DNA of 42,051 bases from a bacterium (GTDB lineage: Bacteria > Actinomycetota > Acidimicrobiia > Spongiisociales > JAENVV01): positions 1 to 42,051 of the forward strand of contig JAHEFX010000009.1 of assembly GCA_024639975.1 (NCBI GenBank), written 5' to 3'. Both the position numbers and the translations under genes were made by a program. The notes under the pieces were generated by a model. That model saw nothing but the letters and a program-made list of their open reading frames with translations, was not told the origin of the DNA and ran no database searches. Below, in pieces: positions 24,808-32,607 of this stretch (position 1 is the first letter of the stretch; each line of letters starts with the position of its first letter).

Positions 24808-26105
24808 GGCAAGCGATCATCCTGATCATGGCCGGCGCGCTCATCGGTCTCGGGCTGCTCCTCCCTCCGCCGGACGACCCGGTCGCCCCCGAGGTCGTGG
24901 TGCCGGTCTACCCGGGAACGGCGACCGGCGTCGCCTTCTGTCCCACCTGGACCACCGACGAGGTGACCACCAGTGTCCTCGCCTTCGGCGTGCTCGACGA
25001 GCTGGAGCTCACGGTCGCGTTCCATGCCGACGATGAGGCCGTGATTGTCGATGTCGCGAAGTCCTCCATCGGGACGCTGGTCGCCGATCCCGGGCTCGCC
25101 CAAGGACCGGTCCCGGCCCTGGCCGAGGCCGGAGCGGGCCAGCAGGCACCGGGTGGGGTCGTGACCACGGCCGCCGGCGTGCTGGCCGCATCGGAGTGCG
25201 CTCGGTGGCCGGCCAACCGCTGGGTGGTGGGGGTCGGCGGGACGGTCGCCGAGGAGACGACGACGCTCCTGTTCCACAACCCGACGGCCCAGGCGGCGAC
25301 CGTGAGCGTCGAGGCCTATTCCGAGCAGGGCCTCGAGGTGGGGGAGGGCTTGGGCTCGATCACCGTCCCGCCCCGTGGGTCGGTCCGTCGTGAGCTGACG
25401 GGCGACCTCCGGCTTCGTGATCGGCTCGTGTTCCTCGTGGACGATCCGATCGGTGCCGTGGTCCCGGCTCTCCAGCACACCGGGGCCGGGACCGATGTGG
25501 CCATGACGGTCGGCGTTCCCGAGTCGACCGATCCCGATCGGTCCGAATGGTTCTTTCCGACGACGGGTGGCGGCTCGGCGGAGCTCGTCCTGGTCAACTC
25601 CGAGTCCTTCGACGTGGCCGTCGAGATCGACGTCTTCACGGCCGACGGTGCAGACATCGGGGCGGAGGCGATCCTGCTCCCGGCCCGCACATCCGAGTCG
25701 TTCGTCTTCGACGGCGGTCCTGCCCTCAGGGTCCGTGCCGATGCCCCCGTCGGAGCCGCCGTCAGGTCGGAACGGGACGCAGGTCTCGCCATCGCGATGG
25801 GGGTGCCGACCGAGGTGGGCCGCTGGGTGGTGGTCGGTCCGGGCCTCGATGGCGGCCTTGCGATACTCGACATCCTCAACACCGGTCCCGACCCCGTCCC
25901 GGTGACCTACCGCATCCTCGGCCCCGGGGGGGCGACCAGCGGCCGCACCGTCATCGTCCCGGGCTCGGCGCGTCTGAGCCAGGAGCTGCAGATCGAGAAT
26001 GCCACTGCGGTCCTGGTCGAGGCCGAAGACCCCGTCACCGTCGGTTGGTGGTCGGCCCGGGTCGGCGGCGGTCTCGGTATGGGTCAGGGTATTCCGGTTG
26101 ACTGA
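24804..26105 (+). CDS. DUF5719-like secreted/membrane-anchored protein
   Basis: 433 residues from a TTG at 24804 that overlaps the previous stop as TTGA, with AAGGAGG (24787-24793) ten bases upstream; a GTG at 24783 is the alternative. An N-terminal helix (IILIMAGALIGLGLLLP) is followed by an extracytoplasmic region built of repeated beta-sandwich-like units (LLFHNPTAQAATVSVEAYSE; LVLVNSESFDVAVEIDVFTA; LDILNTGPDPVPVTYRILGP). Position after the large GT2 gene and these N-P/T/S-x repeats agree with DUF5719, a family of unknown function in actinobacterial envelope clusters. Family name is from context and pattern. Confidence 0.75.
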   Translation: MRQAIILIMAGALIGLGLLLPPPDDPVAPEVVVPVYPGTATGVAFCPTWTTDEVTTSVLAFGVLDELELTVAFHADDEAVIVDVAKSSIGTLVADPGLAQGPVPALAEAGAGQQAPGGVVTTAAGVLAASECARWPANRWVVGVGGTVAEETTTLLFHNPTAQAATVSVEAYSEQGLEVGEGLGSITVPPRGSVRRELTGDLRLRDRLVFLVDDPIGAVVPALQHTGAGTDVAMTVGVPESTDPDRSEWFFPTTGGGSAELVLVNSESFDVAVEIDVFTADGADIGAEAILLPARTSESFVFDGGPALRVRADAPVGAAVRSERDAGLAIAMGVPTEVGRWVVVGPGLDGGLAILDILNTGPDPVPVTYRILGPGGATSGRTVIVPGSARLSQELQIENATAVLVEAEDPVTVGWWSARVGGGLGMGQGIPVD

Positions 26106-26475
26106 TCTCCTGCTCGCCGCAGCGGTCGCCGCCCTGCTCGTCGCCGTCGGCCTGGTTGCCCGCCGGCGCGCATCGGCCACGATCGACCGGCGTCCCGTCA
26201 TGCCCGCCGACCTCGGTCCGTTCCCGGCGATCGTCTTCTTCTCGTCCGCATCCTGCGAATCCTGCCCGCCCGCTCGCGCCGCGCTTGCCGGGGCGACCGG
26301 GGGCGACTTCCGCGAGTACTCCTGGGACGTCCACCCCGGCATCCTGCGCCGCCTGCGCATCGAGCGGGTGCCGACGACCTGGGTCGTCGACGCGTCGGGG
26401 AGAGTGGTCGAGGTCGTCGAGGGCGAGCCGAAGCGGTCGGTCATCGAGGAGGCGAGACAGACCGCCGCGGACTGA
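26098..26475 (+). CDS. Membrane-anchored thioredoxin-like protein
   Basis: 125 residues from a TTG at 26098, overlapping the DUF5719 gene by 8 bases. One N-terminal helix (LLLAAAVAALLVAVGLVARR) is followed by a short thioredoxin fold: IVFFSSASCESCPPARAAL with the redox pair C53/C56, then the cis-proline segment RVPTTWVVDASGRVVEVVEG. The CESC motif and membrane anchor suggest a thiol-disulfide role, but topology is not certain. No better start is visible in frame. Confidence 0.82.
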   Translation: MTDLLLAAAVAALLVAVGLVARRRASATIDRRPVMPADLGPFPAIVFFSSASCESCPPARAALAGATGGDFREYSWDVHPGILRRLRIERVPTTWVVDASGRVVEVVEGEPKRSVIEEARQTAAD

Positions 26476-26514
26476 AATCCGACGCAAATGCTTGTCGGCG
26501 CGCGCGCCCTCTCG

Positions 26515-26520
26515 TATCGT
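26515..26520 (+). promoter_or_regulatory. Leaderless -10 box, DUF3499 gene
   Basis: TATCGT, 7 nt before the ATG at 26528. TTGTCG lies 15 bases further upstream as a possible -35, a short spacing. Confidence 0.55.
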
Positions 26521-26527
26521 GCCATCC

Positions 26528-26752
26528 ATGTTCGACAGTTGCGCCAGGTGTGGAGCCCCTTCCGGGGCATTGATGGTCTTCGACTATTCGGCGAGGTCGG
26601 TCTGGCTCGAGGACCTGGACGGCGACGTCCAGCCCGGAGCCGGTCACGCCCTCTGCGCCGACCATGCAAACCGACTCACGCCCCCGTTGGGGTGGACCCT
26701 CACCGACCGGCGCACGCTCTCTCGGCTCTTCGCCCCGCTCTCCGTCGCCTAG
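26528..26752 (+). CDS. DUF3499 family small zinc-binding-like protein
   Basis: 74 residues. MFDSCARCGAPSGALMVFDY, then LCADHANRLTPPLGWTLTD, match the DUF3499 pattern C-x2-C-G near the start and LCxxHAxRLTPPxGW near the end; C5, C8, C43 and H46 could bind a metal. In other actinobacteria DUF3499 sits next to DUF5719 and phosphomannomutase genes; here the mannomutase is missing. Function unknown. The start is set by the leaderless -10 box. Confidence 0.82.
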   Translation: MFDSCARCGAPSGALMVFDYSARSVWLEDLDGDVQPGAGHALCADHANRLTPPLGWTLTDRRTLSRLFAPLSVA

Positions 26753-26764
26753 GGGCAGGCCCGA

Positions 26765-27037
26765 ATGGGGCTCGACCGAGACCTGCTCGACGCCGTTCGG
26801 GACCTGGACGAGCACGAGCTCCGGCGGCTCCACATCCTCACCAGGACCCGCCTCGAAGCGTCCGGCGCCGTTGCCGCCGGTGAAGATCTCCCCGACGTCT
26901 CGATCCGCTCCCAGATGATCAAGTGCGGCAAGGACTCATGCACGACCTGCCCGCACGGGCCCTACTGGTACGCCTACTGGCGCGAGGACGGCAAGCGTCG
27001 GAGCCGGTACCTGGGTCGACTGCTGGACGAGGACTGA
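26765..27037 (+). CDS. Small Cys-rich protein with HGPYWY motif
   Basis: 90 residues from an ATG at 26765 behind GGGGCAGG. A helical N-terminus (LLDAVRDLDEHELRRLHILT) is followed by QMIKCGKDSCTTCPHGPYWY and AYWREDGKRRSRYLG. Cysteines 54, 59 and 62 with H64 look like a metal site. The KCGKxxC...HGPYWY...GK.RSRYLG pattern occurs in small proteins of unknown function found across bacteria and on mobile elements. No role can be assigned here. Confidence 0.75.
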   Translation: MGLDRDLLDAVRDLDEHELRRLHILTRTRLEASGAVAAGEDLPDVSIRSQMIKCGKDSCTTCPHGPYWYAYWREDGKRRSRYLGRLLDED

Positions 27038-27065
27038 GGGTCGCGGCGAACGACCGATCCACCGA

Positions 27066-27071
27066 TACACT
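27066..27071 (+). promoter_or_regulatory. Near-leaderless -10 box, zinc-ribbon gene
   Basis: TACACT, 11 nt before the ATG at 27083, implying a leader of about 4-5 nt. Confidence 0.45.
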
Positions 27072-27082
27072 GCCGCTCACCC

Positions 27083-27253
27083 ATGCAGTGCCCAGTCTGC
27101 TCAGCCGATGACGTCATCGAGATCCACCACGTCCTTCCCGACGACACGGAGGTGACGTTCTTCTCGTGCCACAAGTGCGAGGAGAAGTGGTGGAACGAAG
27201 ACGGCGAGCGGCTCCCGCTCGAAGAAGTACTTCGACGCGTTCGGGTCGGCTGA
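27083..27253 (+). CDS. 56-residue zinc-ribbon protein
   Basis: Translation from the ATG at 27083 gives MQCPVCSADDVIEIHHVLPD and then DTEVTFFSCHKCEEKWWNED, ending RRVRVG at the TGA. Two CxxC knuckles (C3/C6 and C29/C32) flank a beta-hairpin-like stretch, a classic zinc ribbon. The coding pattern is consistent and the gene fits exactly between neighbours, ten bases before the next ATG. Related small proteins lack known function; RNA or DNA binding is possible. Confidence 0.75.
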   Translation: MQCPVCSADDVIEIHHVLPDDTEVTFFSCHKCEEKWWNEDGERLPLEEVLRRVRVG

Positions 27254-27263
27254 CCCAGCGACG

Positions 27264-29633
27264 ATGCGACGTTGGTTCGTCGTCCTCGGGGTCGGCGCCC
27301 TCACCCTGGTCATCCTCGGGATCGTCCGGCCCGACCTGATCGTCATCGCCAACACACCGACCGGTGGCGACATGGGCGCCCACGTCCTCGGCCCGGCCGA
27401 GCTGCGGGACACGCTGCTGCCCCAAGGACGCATCTCCGGGTGGTCGAACTCCTGGTTCGCCGGGTTCCCGCTCTTCTACTTCTACTTCCCGCTGCCGTCG
27501 CTCGTCATCGTCGCCCTCGACTTCCTGATGCCCTATGGCGTGGCGTTCAAGCTGGTCACGGTCCTGGGACTGCTGGCCACACCTGCCTCGGCGACGTTCT
27601 TCGCCAAGACGCTCGGGTACGACCGGGTCACCTCCCTGCTGGCCGGGGTGTTCGGTGGCTCGATCGTGCTGGTCGAGTCGTACACGATCTACGGGGGCAA
27701 CCTCCCGTCGACGATGGCGGGGGAGTTCTCGTTCTCGTGGTCGTTCGCGCTCGGGCTGTTCGCGCTCGGCATGCTCATGAAGGCGACGGACAAACCGAGC
27801 CTCCGCCCGTGGGCGGCGCTGCTGCTCGCGCTGGCGGCCCTCTCGCACGTGTTGACGACGCTGATGGTCGTGATCGGGTCGTTGGCGATCCTGTTCAGGC
27901 GCGGGGGCGCCGCTTCGACGTTCATCACCTGGGTCTGGGGGTTCGCCCTCTCGGCGTTCTGGGCTCTCCCGCTCGCGCTCCGGATCGGGATCACGGCCGA
28001 CATGGGCTGGCGCCCGCTCCGGAGCTGGGACGAGCTCTTCCCGACCGAGCTCCTGTTGGTCATTCCCTTCGCACTCGTCGGCCTGTACCTGTCGGTGAAG
28101 CGGAAGATCTTCATCGCTCCGGTCGTCCTGATGGGCGTGGTCCCGGCGGTCTATTTCTGGCTGGTGACTGCCCTCCCCGAGCTCTTCCCCGACGTGGTCG
28201 GTACCGGCTCATGGAAGCTCTGGAACGGCCGGCTCATCCCCTACTGGTACTTCTCCTTGTTGTTCCTGGCCGGTGCAGCGATCGGTCTGGGCTGGCAATG
28301 GATCTCAGAGCGGATCCCCGAGCGGACCCGCCTCTGGGTGCCGCTGGGGGGCCTGGCCGTGCTGGCATGGGCGTTCGCCGGCATCTCGGAGGCGACCGGC
28401 CGGGGCTATGTGCTCCAGGGCAGCACGGTCTCTGGTTGGAGCTCGGACGTGTCGTTCGACTTCTCCTGGGTCTCGGTGGGGATGTGGGAACTGGCGGCGA
28501 TCATCACCGTGGTCGCGCTGGTCCTCGGCATGATCCGGGCGTTCGAAGCCCCCTCGGCCGAGACGGGGGCGCTCGTGCTTGCCGGGGTGGTCATCGTCGG
28601 CTGGGCGGCGTCGGTCTCGTTCGCCGGCGGATGGGTCGCCTGGAACTTCAAGGGCTACGAGGCCAAGGAGGCCTATCCCGAGTACCGGGCTCTGCTCGAG
28701 GAAGTCGACCAGCTGCGCGATGGGACCCGCATCCAATGGGAGTCGAGCTCTGAGCTGAACAAGTACGGCACGACGATGGCGCTCATGCTGTTCCCGTACT
28801 GGACGGACGGCGACCAGCGTTCCCAGGAAGGCCTCTACTTCGAGTCGTCGCTGACGACCCCCTTCCACTTCGTGAACCACTCCGAGATGAGTGCGAGCCC
28901 CTCCAATCCGATTCCCGGCCTCCCGTACTCGACCTTCGACATGGAGAAGGGGCTCGAGCACCTGGAGGTCTACGCCGTCGACTACTACGTGTCGTTCACG
29001 CCCGAAGCTGCGGACAAGGCTCGGTCCCTCGGACTCCCCGAGGTGGCAACGCCCGAGCCGTTCGCCATCTTCGACCTCGGTGGCCAGGAACTGGTAGAGG
29101 TACTCGACTACACGCCGTCGGTGTTCGTTCCGCCCCCCACCGACTTCCTCGGGCAGTTCATCCCACTCCCCGGCGAGGAGGAGGACGGGACCCCGCCCGC
29201 GTCGTTCAGCGACTTCGCCATGGATTGGTACGCCCCCGACACGCGCTACCTCGACCACATCGTGACCTCCGATGGCCCGAGCGAATGGCCGCGCATCGAC
29301 GGGCTCGACGAGGTCCTGTCGGCCGAGCCGGTCGTCGCGGCGGGTCAGGTATCGAACGTCGAGCTGACAGACAGCCGTATCTCGTTCGACACGACGGCGG
29401 TCGGCGTGCCACACCTGGTGAAGGTTTCGTACTTCCCCAACTGGCAGACCGACGACGCCGATGGCCCCTACCGGGCGACTCCGTCGCTGATGGTCGTCGT
29501 CCCGACCGCGGAGCACGTCGACATCGAGTTCAAGAACACGTGGGTGGAGTGGGCGGGCCTCGGTCTGGCAGCGCTCGGGTTCCTCGCCTTCGTGGCGGCC
29601 ATGGTCGCCCGACGGGTGGGAAACGACGCATGA
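27264..29633 (+). CDS. GT-C-like polytopic membrane protein (PTPS-related domain type)
   Basis: 789-residue membrane protein. The first loop carries NTPTGGDMGAHVLGPAELRD with D36 in GGDMGAH, in the place of the catalytic acidic residue of GT-C enzymes, then SGWSNSWFAGFPLFYFYFPL. About 12 helices follow up to residue 450, then a long extracytoplasmic part (about 470-760) and a final helix. This layout is that of membrane proteins annotated '6-pyruvoyl-tetrahydropterin synthase-related' or YfhO-like, which are thought to be lipid-sugar-dependent glycosyltransferases. GtrA follows with a 4-base overlap, supporting a polysaccharide role; the exact activity is unknown. Confidence 0.8.
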   Translation: MRRWFVVLGVGALTLVILGIVRPDLIVIANTPTGGDMGAHVLGPAELRDTLLPQGRISGWSNSWFAGFPLFYFYFPLPSLVIVALDFLMPYGVAFKLVTVLGLLATPASATFFAKTLGYDRVTSLLAGVFGGSIVLVESYTIYGGNLPSTMAGEFSFSWSFALGLFALGMLMKATDKPSLRPWAALLLALAALSHVLTTLMVVIGSLAILFRRGGAASTFITWVWGFALSAFWALPLALRIGITADMGWRPLRSWDELFPTELLLVIPFALVGLYLSVKRKIFIAPVVLMGVVPAVYFWLVTALPELFPDVVGTGSWKLWNGRLIPYWYFSLLFLAGAAIGLGWQWISERIPERTRLWVPLGGLAVLAWAFAGISEATGRGYVLQGSTVSGWSSDVSFDFSWVSVGMWELAAIITVVALVLGMIRAFEAPSAETGALVLAGVVIVGWAASVSFAGGWVAWNFKGYEAKEAYPEYRALLEEVDQLRDGTRIQWESSSELNKYGTTMALMLFPYWTDGDQRSQEGLYFESSLTTPFHFVNHSEMSASPSNPIPGLPYSTFDMEKGLEHLEVYAVDYYVSFTPEAADKARSLGLPEVATPEPFAIFDLGGQELVEVLDYTPSVFVPPPTDFLGQFIPLPGEEEDGTPPASFSDFAMDWYAPDTRYLDHIVTSDGPSEWPRIDGLDEVLSAEPVVAAGQVSNVELTDSRISFDTTAVGVPHLVKVSYFPNWQTDDADGPYRATPSLMVVVPTAEHVDIEFKNTWVEWAGLGLAALGFLAFVAAMVARRVGNDA

Positions 29634-30085
29634 GGAACTACGTCCGCTCCTTCATGAACGGCGAGTCCGCCAGGCAGTTCGGCGTCATGGCCGTGGTCGG
29701 CGTCGTGAACACGGTCGTCGACTTCGGCCTGTTCAACCTGTTCCGCGGCGGCTTCTCCTGGGGGCTCTACTTCAGCCTGTCCCTTGCGTTCGTGCTGGCC
29801 TCGTTCATGTCCTACCTGCTGAACCGCCGCTTCACCTTTGGAATGAGGGCGTCCGGTGCCCGGGCCGACGAGGGGGCCGGTTTCATCCTCGTCAACGTCA
29901 TCGCCCTCGGTCTCACCAACGGGATCATGTGGCTGGCCGAGCTCACGTTCGGTCCCCTGACACCGCTCGGAGAGAACGTGGCCAAGGTGGTGGCTGCGTT
30001 GATCATCCTCGCGCCGAAGTTCGCCGCACTGCGCGACGTCGTGTTCAAGAGGGCCCTCGCCGAGAAGGCCGAGGACCAGGCCTAG
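29630..30085 (+). CDS. GtrA family membrane protein
   Basis: 151 residues with four transmembrane helices, typical of GtrA proteins that help move polyprenyl-phosphate-linked sugars across the membrane. Family marks: FGVMAVVGVVNTVVDFGLFN in helix 1, SFMSYLLNRRFTF at the end of helix 2, and the C-terminal LIILAPKFAALRDVVFK. The ATG overlaps the previous stop (ATGA). It converges with a DPM-like GT2 gene, sharing CTAG; GtrA and such transferases commonly act together. Confidence 0.9.
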   Translation: MRNYVRSFMNGESARQFGVMAVVGVVNTVVDFGLFNLFRGGFSWGLYFSLSLAFVLASFMSYLLNRRFTFGMRASGARADEGAGFILVNVIALGLTNGIMWLAELTFGPLTPLGENVAKVVAALIILAPKFAALRDVVFKRALAEKAEDQA

Positions 30086-30783
30086 AGCAGCCCCTCGGAC
30101 CGGAAGTCGGCCCGGATCTCCCGGAGGCCGGCCAGCGTGCGCGGCACCCGCTTGAGGAACGACGACCGGGCCTCGCGCTTCTCCTCCACGACGACCGGGA
30201 GCTCCACGACGGAGGCCCCGGCTCGCTCGGCCCTGAGGACCAGCTCGGTGTCGAACAAGTCACTGTCGTGCTTGACGGCGGAGGAGTGGTCCTCGACGAC
30301 GGCTCGTCGGAAGACCTTCATGCCGTGGGTGTCGCCGACCTCGCTCGACAGGAGGGTCCTGAGGAGCAGGTTGAAGCCCCACGTTCCGGTGCGCCGGAGC
30401 AACGAACGCCGGTCGTCGGATCCCTCGGCCCGTTTCGAGGCGATGACGATGTCGGCTTCGGCGGCGAGCGCGGACTCGACGAACGCTCCGGAGAAGTAGT
30501 CGATGTCGAACATCACGATGTGCTCGCCGATCGCCTGCGCCATCCCGGCTCTGAGTGCCGCGCCGTAGTCGGGGGTCGCCAACGAGACCACCCGGCCCAT
30601 CGGCTCGCCGGCGAGGAGCTGCTCACCCCGTTTCGCCGTGTCGTCGGTGGAACCGTTCTCCATGAGCAGCAGCTCGAACGCACGGTCGAGCGCGCGAAGC
30701 TCCTCCAACAGTTCGGGAACTGCCCGGGGGAGGAATTCGGCCTCGTTGTGGACCGGGATGACGATCGAGAGCTCGGGGCCCAT
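30082..30783 (-). CDS. GT2 glycosyltransferase, DPM-like
   Basis: 233-residue soluble GT2 enzyme resembling polyprenyl-phosphate mannose/glucose synthases. The N-terminus reads MGPELSIVIPVHNEAEFLPR, with MENGSTDDT for nucleotide binding, the DxD region VMFDIDYFSG, and DTHGMKVFRRAVVEDH for acceptor binding. No membrane helices are present. The likely role is loading a sugar onto polyprenyl phosphate for GtrA and GT-C partners next door (inference). The ATG at 30783 is 8 nt behind TACACT. Confidence 0.88.
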   Translation of the reverse strand: MGPELSIVIPVHNEAEFLPRAVPELLEELRALDRAFELLLMENGSTDDTAKRGEQLLAGEPMGRVVSLATPDYGAALRAGMAQAIGEHIVMFDIDYFSGAFVESALAAEADIVIASKRAEGSDDRRSLLRRTGTWGFNLLLRTLLSSEVGDTHGMKVFRRAVVEDHSSAVKHDSDLFDTELVLRAERAGASVVELPVVVEEKREARSSFLKRVPRTLAGLREIRADFRSEGLL

Positions 30784-30791
30784 CCGGGGCG

Positions 30792-30797
30792 AGTGTA
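30792..30797 (-). promoter_or_regulatory. Near-leaderless -10 box, DPM-like GT2
   Basis: TACACT on the minus strand, 8 nt before the ATG at 30783. Confidence 0.5.
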
Positions 30798-30825
30798 GGA
30801 GGGGCCGGGCGCTCCCAGAGGTCGT

Positions 30826-30840
30826 GAGTCTGCGAGACTC
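30826..30840. promoter_or_regulatory. Short inverted repeat in divergent gap
   Basis: GAGTC-N5-GACTC between the DPM-like GT2 and the Trm112-like gene, 25 bases before the latter's ATG. It could be a small operator; short repeats like this also arise by chance. Confidence 0.25.
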
Positions 30841-30864
30841 GGGGCAACGAACCCGAGGAGGAAC

Positions 30865-31035
30865 ATGGGCTTGGTCGACGACACCCTCGCCGAGATCCTC
30901 GTGTGCCCCGCCGACAAGGGGGCGCTGCGCGAGGACGAGGAACGCTCGGTGCTCTGGTGCACGGATTGCGGTCTGGGCTACCCGGTCCGAGATGGCATTC
31001 CGATCATGCTGATCGACGAGGCCGTCGAGGCTTGA
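30865..31035 (+). CDS. Trm112-like small zinc-ribbon protein
   Basis: 56 residues: MGLVDDTLAEILVCPADKGA, then VLWCTDCGLGYPVRDGIPIM. LxCPxxKG with WCxxCGxxYPVRDGIPIML is the bacterial Trm112/YcaR pattern. In eukaryotes and archaea Trm112 activates SAM-dependent methyltransferases; bacterial roles are less clear. The ATG at 30865 has GAGGAG a few bases upstream. It leads an operon with an unknown protein and ahcY. Confidence 0.85.
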   Translation: MGLVDDTLAEILVCPADKGALREDEERSVLWCTDCGLGYPVRDGIPIMLIDEAVEA

Positions 31036-31355
31036 CCGAGGCCGAAGTCCGTTTCGCTGCGTCGATCGCCGCCGTCCTCGGCGACGATCCGGTGGCCGTG
31101 GTGCCCATGGGACCGGCGGCTGAGGACGCTGCCGCGCACTGGGAGTCGATCGGCATCGGCGGGGGCGATCCGTCCTCTGCCGGGGTCGTGGTCCTGGTCG
31201 ACGGCGACGAGTCGGCTCCACCGGACAACGCCGTGGCCGCGGTACGGTCCCGAGGCACAGACCCGATCTCCCGACGCAGCTCCCTGGAAGCCATGGGCGA
31301 CCTCGTCGCCCGGGCACTCGGTGCCACGTCCCCCGATGCAGAGGCAAGACCATGA
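31032..31355 (+). CDS. Uncharacterised protein between Trm112-like gene and ahcY
   Basis: 107 residues from a TTG at 31032 that overlaps the previous stop as TTGA; its own stop overlaps the ahcY ATG as ATGA. The sequence (LTEAEVRFAASIAAVLGDDP; AGVVVLVDGDESAPPDNAVA) suggests an alpha/beta fold. I recognise no family. In mycobacteria the region between DUF3499 and sahH includes an SIS-domain sugar isomerase gene; this could be a much reduced relative or unrelated. The strict overlaps on both sides argue that it is expressed. Confidence 0.65.
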   Translation: MTEAEVRFAASIAAVLGDDPVAVVPMGPAAEDAAAHWESIGIGGGDPSSAGVVVLVDGDESAPPDNAVAAVRSRGTDPISRRSSLEAMGDLVARALGATSPDAEARP

Positions 31356-32599
31356 AACACGACATCGCGAACCCACACCTCTCCGAGCTCGGCGACCGCC
31401 GGGTGGAATGGGCCGGCCGCCGGATGCAGGTGCTGGCCGGCATCCGGGAGCGCTTCCGCGAGGAACGACCGCTGGACGGTAGGACGGTGGTCGCCTGCCT
31501 CCACGTGACCGCGGAGACGGCCAACCTCATGCTTGCCCTCCGCGATGGCGGAGCCGAAGTCGCGCTGTGTGCCTCCAACCCCCTCTCCACCCAGGACGAT
31601 GTGGCAGCCTCGCTCGTCGCCGCCGGCATCCCCGTGTTCGCGATCCGGGGCGAGGACGACGAGACCTACTACGAGCACATCGACGCGGTCCTCGACATGG
31701 AGCCCGACGTGACCATGGACGACGGTGCCGACCTCGTCTCCGTCCTCCATACCCGCCGAACGGACCTCACGCCGCTCGGTTCCACGGAGGAGACGACGAC
31801 GGGCGTGATCCGACTGCGGGCGCTGGCCGAGGCAGGCGACCTCCGGTTCCCGGTGCTGGCGGTGAACGATTCGGACACGAAGCACCTGTTCGACAATCGC
31901 TTCGGCACCGGCCAGTCCGCCATGGACGGCATCATTCGTGCCTCCAACGTGCTCATCGCCGGTCTCAACGTCGTCGTGGTCGGCTTCGGGGACTGTGGCC
32001 GCGGTGTCGCCTCGCGGGCCGACGGCCTGGGTGCCCGGGTGGTCGTCGTCGAGATCGACCCGATCCGGGCGCTCGAGGCGAAGCTCGAGGGCCATGAGGT
32101 GATGACGGCCGATGATGCCGCGGCGGTCGGCGACATCTTCATCACGGTGACCGGCAACAAGCACGTGCTGCGACGCCGGCATTTCGAGGTCATGAAGGAT
32201 GGGGCGATCCTCTCGAACGCCGGTCACTTCGACATCGAGCTCGAGCTCTCGGCGCTCGACGAGATGGCCGAGTCCCGGCACCCGATCCGGGAGCACCTCG
32301 AGGAGTACCGCCTCCCCGACGGCCGACGGGTCCTCGTGGCCGCCGAGGGCCGCCTCGTGAACCTCGGCGCGGCCGAAGGCCATCCGGCCGACGTCATGGA
32401 CCTCAGCTTCTCGAACCAGGCCTTGGCCGCCGAGTGGCTGATCCAGAACGCCGGGAAGCTGGATGCCACCATCCACCGGCTCCCCAAGGAGCTCGACGAC
32501 GACGTGGCGGCCACGAAGCTCGAGGCGCTCGGAGGTGGCCTCGAGGTTCTGACCCCCGAACAAGAGGCCTACCTCGCCTCTTGGACCGAAGGCACCTAG
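31352..32599 (+). CDS. ahcY: Adenosylhomocysteinase (short, archaeal-like type)
   Basis: 415-residue NAD-dependent hydrolase that splits S-adenosylhomocysteine into adenosine and homocysteine, removing the product inhibitor of methyltransferases. Motifs: CLHVTAETANL, CASNPLSTQDDVAASL, MDDGADLV, STEETTTGVIRL, NDSDTKHLFDNRFGTGQS, the NAD loop VVVGFGDCGRGVASRA, and LSNAGHFDIELEL. It lacks the 40-residue insert of classical bacterial/eukaryotic enzymes and the C-terminal YRY tail, as in archaeal and Thermotoga-like forms, some of which prefer S-inosylhomocysteine. Coupled to the upstream gene by ATGA. Confidence 0.94.
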   Translation: MKHDIANPHLSELGDRRVEWAGRRMQVLAGIRERFREERPLDGRTVVACLHVTAETANLMLALRDGGAEVALCASNPLSTQDDVAASLVAAGIPVFAIRGEDDETYYEHIDAVLDMEPDVTMDDGADLVSVLHTRRTDLTPLGSTEETTTGVIRLRALAEAGDLRFPVLAVNDSDTKHLFDNRFGTGQSAMDGIIRASNVLIAGLNVVVVGFGDCGRGVASRADGLGARVVVVEIDPIRALEAKLEGHEVMTADDAAAVGDIFITVTGNKHVLRRRHFEVMKDGAILSNAGHFDIELELSALDEMAESRHPIREHLEEYRLPDGRRVLVAAEGRLVNLGAAEGHPADVMDLSFSNQALAAEWLIQNAGKLDATIHRLPKELDDDVAATKLEALGGGLEVLTPEQEAYLASWTEGT

Positions 32600-32607
32600 G
32601 GCTGAGG

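Noticed and set aside
24231-26669. Long minus-strand frame opposite the GT2 and DUF5719 genes
   Set aside because: Low-complexity Arg/Asp/Gly-rich composition and no start context; shadow of the real genes.
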